Assembly (NCBI GenBank): GCA_021432635.1
Contig: MU270048.1
Coordinates: forward strand, 186,001-250,000
Origin: Thozetella sp. PMI_491
Taxonomy: Eukaryota; Ascomycota; Sordariomycetes; Chaetosphaeriales; Chaetosphaeriaceae
Length of the DNA stretch: 64,000 bases
Direction: 5' to 3'
The first letter of the stretch is position 1, and every line of letters begins with the position of its first letter. The position numbers were made by a program, and so were the translations under genes. This document shows, piece after piece, positions 56,239 through 64,000 of the stretch. The notes beneath the pieces are model-generated. The model had not been told where the DNA came from, made no database searches, and worked only from the letters and a program-made list of their open reading frames with translations.

Positions 56239-56506
56239 GATAAGAGACAAATCTGGTGAAGTGATGAAGTGAATGCTAATGGGCAGATCGCAGCAGATTG
56301 GACGGTGCCGCCGGGTCAACGACATAATATAGCCAGAATGAGGTGCTTGGCAGGTATTGCTTAGTCCTGGAAGCTTTGCCAAGAACGGCGAAGCACGGCG
56401 TCCTTGATTCACTCAGAGTGTGGGGAATCCTAATGGGGCAACCGGCACAGACTCCTGCATTCATACCTCATGGCATTTCTTACTGTCACCACGGCACAAT
56501 TGAACC

Positions 56507-56606
56507 AGTTGGCACAATTGCGCTTTAAACGGTAAATTCCCCCCTACTTACTTCAAGGGGTCAGTCTGTGGCTGGATCAGCGTCAGCTGGTGCAATTGTG
56601 CCAACT
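56507..56606. promoter_or_regulatory. 15-bp perfect inverted repeat between the two P450 genes
   Basis: AGTTGGCACAATTGC at 56507-56521 is repeated exactly on the other strand at 56592-56606, with a 70-bp spacer. A third, shorter copy, GGCACAATTG, lies at 56493-56502. The core CAATTG is itself palindromic. The symmetric position between divergent paralogues suggests a shared activator site. This is inference; no known factor is claimed. Confidence 0.6.
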
Positions 56607-56610
56607 AGCG

Positions 56611-56622
56611 TCACAGCTGTGA
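56611..56622. promoter_or_regulatory. 12-bp perfect palindrome TCACAGCTGTGA
   Basis: It lies 4 bp beyond the inverted repeat, in the same divergent promoter. The centre CAGCTG is an E-box, the class of site bound by bHLH factors. Role inferred only from position. Confidence 0.4.
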
Positions 56623-56886
56623 CGACTCTCGACTAACATGCTCCTACGCTCAATCCTGCAAATGGTGGATCGGGGCTAACGAGAGCAGCCACAGATATGT
56701 CGACAAATGCTGCCTAGACTTGTTCTATTTATACGATTAATGCTACTGATACGCCACACCTTGCCTGAGAATTTATGAGTGCAAAAAGAACCCGAACATC
56801 TTATAAGAAAGAGGTGGGCGCCGTAGCACAGCACTATGCAACCCATGCTAAAAAATCTTGAACTCAAGATCGCATCCTAAACGACG

Positions 56887-58832
56887 ATGGACATGATGGT
56901 TCCATTCCACCAGCTTCAACAGCCTCTCATTTTGTGTGTTTTCTTTATTATTATAGCATGGGGACTACGTCATGTCTACCTCCGCGCATTGCCCAGGCCC
57001 ATACCTGGCATACCACACAATCCTACCGCTCGTACAAAGCTCTTCGGAGATCTACCAGACATGCAAAGAAGTGGACGTCAAGGCATGACGCCTACTACTT
57101 GGTTTGCGAACTTGAGCCAAAAATATAATAGCCCCTTGGTTCAAATCTTCATTGCGCCGTTCTTCAGACCAGTCTTGATCCTGTCAGACTTCCAAGAGGT
57201 ATCGCACCCTGGCGAATGTTCACATGCTGTCATATAGGAAGATACTAACCGCCCAGACCTACGACATTATCACGAAAAAGGACAGACACTTCGATCGGAG
57301 CAGAACGACTCGAGAGGCCTTCGCCGGTATTATGCCTAATCATCATATGTCTATGTTGAAATCAGATCCACGGTACAAAGGCAATCTACAGTTAGCGAAT
57401 GGTGTGATGGCACCAGGATTCCTAAATACAGTAAGTACGGCTAGAGTGGATTTGGCTCCAAATGTTAATATACCATAGGTCGCAGCACCCGCAGTGTACG
57501 AGAATATAGGAAAGTTGGTCAGGCTCTGGAAACTCAAGGCCCACATATCCAATGGGCGCCCTTTCGATGCAAAGCGAGATGTTATTATCTCATCTTTCGA
57601 ATCGATCAAGAATGTTGCGGTTGGACTAGGCAACAAGCCAACCATGATCGACTCATACAATGCTTCTCTGCAAGATTCCCTTCTACCAAGTCACGCATCG
57701 GGTGACTCTACAGATGCTGCCACTGCAACTCTAGAGGACAGCCCATTCCCGTTTCCGCAGTGCGAATCTAGTCATGAATTCGACTGCATCCACGCTGCGG
57801 AGGGACACATTGCTGCATCTATTGCGACATTGTCACCCAGGACATACTGGAGGCTATACAACCTTACACCAGGCATGCGGGAGGTCCACAGGGTGAAGAA
57901 CGAAGGGTTTTCGGCATACATTTCAGAAGCGGCAACACGGCTAGAGACCTCTGGCGAAGCTAAGGTGACCTCGGCCGTCGATTATATGTTACGTCGCGAG
58001 AAGTCGGTAGCTCAAAAAGACGGCCGAGAAGCCAGGCTCGACTCCTTGCAGATCCGTGACGAGTTGTACGGCCTTGTTTCAGCAGGATTTTCTACCGTTG
58101 CGGCAACATTCAGCTGGACTCTGAAGCGTCTCTCAACCTATCAAGAGGTTCAAATACAACTTCGTGAGAGTCTATGCGCTGCTCATTCTGCGGCAGTGGA
58201 TGGATTGCGTCAACCAAGCATAGCGGAGATTGTGAACACACAGGTAACGTCTTGATTCCCGAGCTAACGGTAACTATGTACCTTTGTGCTAACCGTCTTT
58301 ATATCAGGTGCACTATCTCGACGCAGTGATTGAGGAAGTTCTACGACTATCACCTCCATTCTGTCTTACCTCGCGGCAAGCTATAGCCGACACCACCATC
58401 CTTGGTCAACACGTACCGAAAGGAACTCTCATATTCATCAATCTTGAAGGCCCAAGCTTCACCTCACCGAAGATTCAAGGCAAAGAATTGAGGGATGTGG
58501 AGGCGGGCAGAGTTCGACCTTATTGGGACGACAGCGACATTAAATCATTTATCCCCGAACGCTGGATGAAGACCGGGGAGAGCGGGAGTGAGCCGGTTTT
58601 TGATAACCAGGCTGGTCCTTATCTCAGCTTCGGCGGAGGAGCAAGAGCTTGCTATGGGAAGCGAGTCGCTTATTTGCAGCTCAAAATCATGATCACGTTG
58701 ATAGTTTGGAACTTCCGTTTGAAGGCCGTGCAAGGGAGCCTTGACACGGATAAGTCGGTGGAACACCTTAGCAAAGAGCCGCTCGAGCACTTTGTCAGAT
58801 TGGAAGAGATCGTATTGAACTCCCAAGTGTAG
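56887..58832 (+). CDS. Cytochrome P450, copy B of a divergent pair
   Basis: Exons 56887-57198, 57257-57430, 57479-58243 and 58308-58832 give 591 residues, all junctions in phase 0. N-terminal anchor PLILCVFFIIIAWGLRHVYL, hinge LPRPIPGIPHNP. I-helix LVSAGFSTVAATFSW keeps the Thr but has Phe in place of Ser after AG, unlike copy A. K-helix ExxR lies in EEVLRLS, PERW in FIPERWMKT, and the haem loop FGGGARACYGKRVA is complete. Intron positions are identical to copy A. The gene looks intact. The pair probably arose by inverted duplication and later divergence; whether both act in one pathway with the adjacent MmgE/PrpD enzyme is speculation. Confidence 0.9.
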
Positions 58833-59077
58833 TACAATACAGGCGGTATTGGGGAGGGGGGGCTTTAGCAAGGGCACTCATTAGGGATTTCCTTAACTTT
58901 CTGGACGGCGTTTGAGTACTTCGGGAAAGAGAAACAGGAAAGGTCACTACAGAGCTGTGACGGACTGTATTAGTATCCTACGGCCGTCTCCCTCAACCAG
59001 GAGAATAAAACAGATGAGGAATTATCACTTTTTTCATTATACCTAGGCATTATTATCTTAAGGATAAGGACACTCTC

Positions 59078-60430
59078 TCACGGCGGGTCTTCCTCCCGCC
59101 CGTCTGGCCGTAGTCCATGCTCCTTGAACTTGGACCCTGAACGCCGAACCTGAGCCCCCGACAGCACGGGTATTGGGGGCGGGTTTACATCAAACTTCTC
59201 CATAGCCGCCTCCGATCCCAAAGGATTGTCGCTGTACTCTTCGGTCCTTTGCCGGGGCATCTCACTTGACGAATTCTTCTCCAGGTTCCTCGGGCCGCTC
59301 CTGTCGCCTCGAGATGATCTTCTCCTTATAACCCACATGACGAGAACAACAAACCCAGCAACTAGAGGGACGCCGATACCAAGCCCGACGCCTATCCCAA
59401 TTTTCGCCCGAGAGGAGAGCCCAGTCTCGGAGGTGGCCGGTCGATTAGCAGGACTTGACGTCGTAGCCGTAGCTGGCGCAGTGGGAGCGACCGTGCTGGT
59501 AATGGCAGGGGCCGTGACTGCGTAATCCTTGCGGCATCGCGCTGTCTGTGAGCTGACTCTAAGCTTCCCCAGGGAATTCAAAAGTGTGTCGCAGTCTAGG
59601 TCGGACGATCCAACCACCTCCAGCCCCTGCTTGATGTTGCTAAGTTTCGGGAACGAAATTCTATAGCATACACGTTAGAAACAAGAGTTGATCAGATGGC
59701 CCTGGGAAAGCCTCTAGGGAAGAGCTTTACGGCTACTTACGAGGATATGTTCCCGTATATCTGCACCGCGCCACCCACTTCCTCGAGCGAAGGGAATGCG
59801 TTCGCAAGGTCGTTGAGGTTGCTGTTGTTGTCAATCCGGAGGCCACCGCCGAGCTTCCGAAGCATAGGAAAGGAGAGGCCTTCCAGCTGCGAGTTTCCGA
59901 CGACCTCGAGCTCGTTCATCTGCTGCGACCAGGCTGTAAAATTCTCCACCTCGGAGTCGGTCAGGCCGATACTCCGCTCAACGTGCAGAAAACCAGGCAT
60001 GGTACTGTTTCCAATCTCGTGCAAGGTCACGTTAGACACCGTCACGAGCGCCGGCATGTCGACGGACGTAAGATTCAGAACATTCTGTAGATAGAGCTGC
60101 CCGATACTGGTTAGGTTCGGAGCGACAATAGTGGTGAGGTCGGTGCTGTCGGAACAGTTTAAGCTGTCCAACGATGCCGTGCCGCTCAGGTCCAGGCGGA
60201 CGACGCCGGGCATAAGCGTGACATTTGCGTCAGATGTTGCCGTCGCAGGGCACGGCTCGATGGATTGCGTCTTGTGGTCGGGTGACAACGAGACGTCTCC
60301 GCAGTCAGCTGGTTGAGTGTTAGTTTCACGAACTCTCGCGCCCGCCACATGGTGGTAGCCACTGGGGCAGCGTACCTCGGCTAGGCCCGACCAGAGACAG
60401 AATGAGGCTGGAAAGCACTGTCAACAACAT
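59078..60430 (-). CDS. Ecm33/Sps2-like cell-surface protein with L domains
   Basis: Exons 60430-60376, 60308-59741 and 59660-59078 give 383 residues. Exon 1 encodes the signal peptide (MLLTVLSSLILSLVGPSRA); the mature protein begins DCGD. The ectodomain has receptor-L-domain-like repeats (VVRLDLSGTASLDSLNCSD, LTSIGQLYLQNVLNLTSVDMPAL split over turns) with many N-glycosylation sequons, as in yeast Ecm33, Pst1 and Sps2 wall proteins. A Thr/Ala/Pro stalk follows. Unlike GPI-anchored Ecm33, the chain continues through a transmembrane helix (IGVGLGIGVPLVAGFVVLVM) into a basic, Ser-rich cytosolic tail of about 90 residues. It may therefore be a surface sensor rather than a wall protein; this is inferred. 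Confidence 0.8.
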
Positions 60431-61895
60431 CGCGTGTGTATCCGGGCCCGATGATCGCGTGTCATGAGTCGGCGGCGGGCGAGGATGGCGATCGATTTCA
60501 GTGCGTGGCTTTCGCGCAGACGGCGGAGTAAAGACACAAGCCACTCGCTCATGTACGGCCTGCCCCCCAAATCGAAGACGTAGAATAACATCATGACCGC
60601 GATTCTTGTTCTCGCCTACCCTCGCCTCTGGCGTCGATCTTCTTCCTGATGGGAACAAAGGTCCACCTGCGCATTGCGGAGCGACATGGGGAGAGCCATA
60701 TGCTGTGCAATGACGGCATGGTGCAACCCCTTCAACGGCTCGGCTAAATGCCATTGGCTGCAGCGGCCTTGGGGATTTCGGTAGCGCTGCGCGCTAAGCC
60801 TGTCAGGGCTGCCAGAGCCATTTGGGACCACGCTACAGTGGGAGACATTGTGGAAATACCGCTCTACTACCCCATCCAAATCACACGCGCGGCCTGCCAA
60901 AACGGCAGAGCAGCTTGACCGTGGAGGGATAGCAAGTCGTATTCGGCCCTCCGCATCGTGATCACCTACCACTTGCGAAGCCCAAGCCAGGTCTAGGCCA
61001 CCATTATCCAGCCCCTCTATTTTTGTATTCTCGAGAAAACAGCCCAATTCGTTATTGGTCCCACCGACCGCACAACATGGGGGAGAGGCTTCCTGGGGCT
61101 GGGCTTTTCGAGAACGAGGTCCGTTGTAGGTTGGCTTGTGAAGTGGCTAGACTAGGCAATCCAAGGTACCCAATCCACTGGCTGGAAAGGGGCCAGTACT
61201 ACAGTAGTAGAGACCCAACGAGCTTTCCTCCTGCATTTGTGCATCTTACGTCCTCATGAACCCAGGTGGTCTCCTGGTGGTTGGAACCTCGGTACCGGAG
61301 TGTGGATGGGCAAGCACCCAACGCAACTGTCGGTGTCGGCCCCGCTACCTCGTCAGTCGTTCGCAAACACTAATTACGCCAGCGCCACCTCGTCAGCTGT
61401 CATTAGTGTGGGGGAGGGCGGCTCTTGATGCTGCCAGAGCCATGGCAGAAAGCAAGGTATTCATACAGATTGTCAATGAAGGTTATCGTAAACTGACATC
61501 TAACATTCTCTTCTGTATAGAGGTAATGAGTACTCCGTATGACTAATTCTTGCAATCCACGGACATAGGTAGCGTGTTCTGTAGCCATATTGGTACCTCT
61601 GGCGACAAAGCTTAGTTCGGGATAGTGCATGCTATATGCATCCAGTGGCTGAACCAGATATGAAAAGAACACAAACTTTCACAGTGGAAAGGCTGTTATC
61701 CTACGAAATTGTGCTCACTGTAGGTGTCAAGCTGAGAGTTAGGTGAAGGAGGCCCACCGCCCAATCAGGTGCCGGCGTGCGCTTGGACATTTGTGGCCCA
61801 AGCTCCTTCGCGGTTTCTTTGGCGCGTCGCAAACCGAAAATCGAGGGCCGACTTTTGGAGTTTGACAACCTCAACCCAACAGCGAGCCGGCCAAG
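60431..61895. other. Intergenic, 1.5 kb, nothing recognised
   Basis: Between the Ecm33-like start and the Nup37-like start. Short frames (for example 60616-61047) have no recognised domain. No repeat or RNA gene was seen. Confidence 0.5.
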
Positions 61896-64000
61896 ATGGA
61901 GAATCTCCCGTCGCCTCGGCTTCGGCGCACCCAGTTGAACGCCCAGAATACGTACGAATACCTACACGGTCTCCCCTGCGGCTCTCTTCTGCGATGAATT
62001 GCTGACACCTTTTCGCCCAGGTACTCGCTCAACCGCCGAATCCACGACGTCAAGGCATATCCGGTGCAATCCCCTCAGGGCGCTAATGTTCTCATCTACG
62101 GCCATGAGACCGGTGTCACCTTGGTCTGGCGCGGCGGTCGCCGTTTGAAGGCCACCAGGTCGCCATCTCAGGGCAAGCAAAACGGAGGAGGCAGCGACGA
62201 TGCGGTGATGGTTTTGGATTCCGAGGAAGAAGACGGCCCTGCTCCCAGCGCCTATACCGATAAACCTGAATTTGAGGACACCCCCTCGGATTCTGCATGT
62301 CCCGAGGTCATACAAACTCTCGACCTCGCGCTCGGCAGCGCCGCCATCCATGTTGCGGTCCTACCCATGCCACCCTGCACCGCCGCTGATGCTGCATGGC
62401 ATGGCGCCGACATCCTGAAGACCAAGATCGTGTTTGCCGTGTCGTGCGCCACGAGCGATGTTTATGTGATCACGCTGCCGCTGACGCCACCGTCCCACGA
62501 GAGCAAGGCGCGGCCGGAACTTCGGAAGAGCCTCCTCGACGGCGTGGCGGGCAAGGGTGCATGGAACGAGACACTCACCTTGCTGGCCGGCCAAGGTCGA
62601 TACAGCGAGGCCGTGGCGCTATCGATCGTCAAGCCCAAGGCTGTCTCCGAGCGAAGTCGGTCCTTTGAACGAAGCGGCCCAGCCAAGCCTTCCGCACCGC
62701 GAGTGGTGGTTGCGGCGAGCGCGAGAGAGGCTAACGGAACGCTGCGCTTCTGGGACGTCAGCCTGGATGCAAAGCCCGGTGCACCAGCGAGACGAATCGA
62801 GCCGTTCCAGACCGAGTATTTGCCTTCGCCTCTCACGGCGATCTCGTTCAACCCGTCCCACGCAACCCAGCTCCTTGCCGTCGCGTCACCCCATGCGGCC
62901 CGCATCTATGACTACTCGATCCCCTCTCTCCCTTCGGACGATACCTCAGACGGCCCATTCCCTACACAAGGCTCTTGGCTCTTGTCTCTCTACCAGCCCT
63001 TCGCCCCATCAGCCTCAGCAATGTCAATAGCGCGGAAACCTATTGTTGCTGCGGAGTGGATAGCTCTCGGCCGGGCCGTCTTGACCCTTCTCGCGGATGG
63101 ACAGTGGGGAATCTGGGACATCGACGGTGCCGCGCCATCAGGATCGCAGGCCGGCTTGTTTGGCAAGCAGAACGCGGGGCTTCGCGGCTCAGCCATCACG
63201 AACTTTAGCGCGAGCGGCTTCCTCGAAGGAACCAGCCCTCTCCGCAATCCAGGTTCGCAGAAATCCACACCCATGTCCGGCTCCGGGGGTGACTTCGTGC
63301 CCATGACGCCACATACCAGAGCACTGGCTGCTTCCATGGGCGGCGGTCCAGAGCGCCTAGCAACAGTACGAGGAGGCATCGAAGTGACTCAACTACCACA
63401 GCCGCGGGGGACGGCCGCTCCAGAGGAGTCTGCGATCCTTTGGCTCGGCGGCGTTGACCCTGTTGTTTCGGTTATCCCTGTGATCTCCCGCTTCTGGGAC
63501 GTCCAGCTTCGAAAGGGCAACGGTAGCGGTGTCAACCTATTCAGTGGCGGGCAGGCTACTCGGATGGTCCGTCTGACCGATCTTGGGGTTGGCTTGCTGG
63601 GCGAGCGCTGCACCGGTGCTGCTGCGGTACCAAGATTCAGCCAACAACGCCTAGGTGCCAGCACCGACGGTCGACTGAGTCTAGGTGACGAGGACTCAGG
63701 CAAGCCACAGGAAGGCTTGCCCATTGAGGTCATTCTGCAAGGCGAGAGCCGCTTGGTCGCCGTTCACGAGCTGAACAACGGCACATCCTTGGTGTCCCGG
63801 CTCGTAGGCTCTCGATCTAAGAAACTCCGCCCAAGGGAGCGCCAGGCGAACGCCATCATCGCATACCCTCGCCCGGACAAGCCGAGCAGCGTTGCTTTCA
63901 ATCTCAGCGTTTCGCGCCGCGGAAATGGAGCCCCACGCACGCGGCCGGGGCTGACCGGATTATTTGATGCGTCTAGCGAAGCACTGCCCTCTACCAGGGT
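61896..64000 (+). CDS. Probable nucleoporin Nup37, WD40-type (3' end outside window)
   Basis: Exons 61896-61951 and 62021->64000 (GTACGA..CTGAC..CAG intron) give at least 678 residues, open to the window edge. The start MENLPSPRLRRTQL joins in frame to TYSLNRRIHDVKAYP. WD/beta-propeller-like strands are visible: VLIYGHETGVTLVWRGGRR, GTLRFWDVSLD, AARIYDYSI, DGQWGIWDID and ILWLGGVDPVV. The long FG-poor, low-complexity insertions and overall layout fit the fungal Nup37 subunit of the Y-complex scaffold. The assignment rests on remembered layout, so another WD40 protein is possible. Confidence 0.6.

Noticed and set aside
60616-61047. 143-codon minus-strand frame upstream of the Ecm33-like gene
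   Set aside because: No recognisable motif; composition resembles noncoding sequence.

Overview
The window is nuclear DNA of a filamentous ascomycete (Pezizomycotina, most likely a Sordariomycete; the genus is not resolved). I place 28 gene models on both strands. Many are split by short introns (46-104 nt, one of 224 nt) with GT...CTRAY...AG signals. Gene content is typical of moulds: a HET-domain protein, a CFEM protein, several P450s and small secreted proteins beside single-copy housekeeping genes. I saw no transposon, CRISPR array, rRNA or convincing tRNA.

Layout. 1-3.0 kb: an acetolactate synthase (3' end outside the window) and an alpha-acetolactate decarboxylase diverge from one intergenic region, a bacterial-type acetoin pathway. 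3.3-13.2 kb: housekeeping block with CCT7, an Spt10-like GNAT/H2C2 protein, mitochondrial ribosomal protein uS2m (MRP4) and a CBS/PB1 membrane protein. 13.2-27.2 kb: accessory and secretory block with an acyltransferase-3 membrane protein, a 14-cysteine secreted protein, an M6-like metalloprotease, a SET protein with a signal peptide, an alpha/beta hydrolase that lacks its catalytic triad, a P450 and a CFEM protein. 27.5-37.2 kb: second housekeeping block with POL2 (DNA polymerase epsilon), COX20 and a conserved hypothetical protein. 38.0-43.4 kb: sugar porter, small membrane protein, DHA1-type drug transporter. 43.4-58.8 kb: the most accessory part, partly AT-rich, with a six-exon secreted amidohydrolase, a tiny two-exon cystine-knot-like secreted peptide, a HET protein, an MmgE/PrpD enzyme and two divergent paralogous P450s sharing a promoter with a perfect 15-bp inverted repeat. 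59.0-64.0 kb: an Ecm33/Sps2-type surface protein and the 5' part of a probable nucleoporin Nup37.

The most unusual points are the acetoin gene pair with its own inverted repeat, the overlooked knottin-like peptide gene (47947-48213), the divergent P450 pair, the triad-less hydrolase, the secreted SET protein, and three GC-AG introns among 37 inferred introns. All splice sites were inferred by eye from frame continuity, splice consensus and remembered family motifs. No alignment or transcript data were available.
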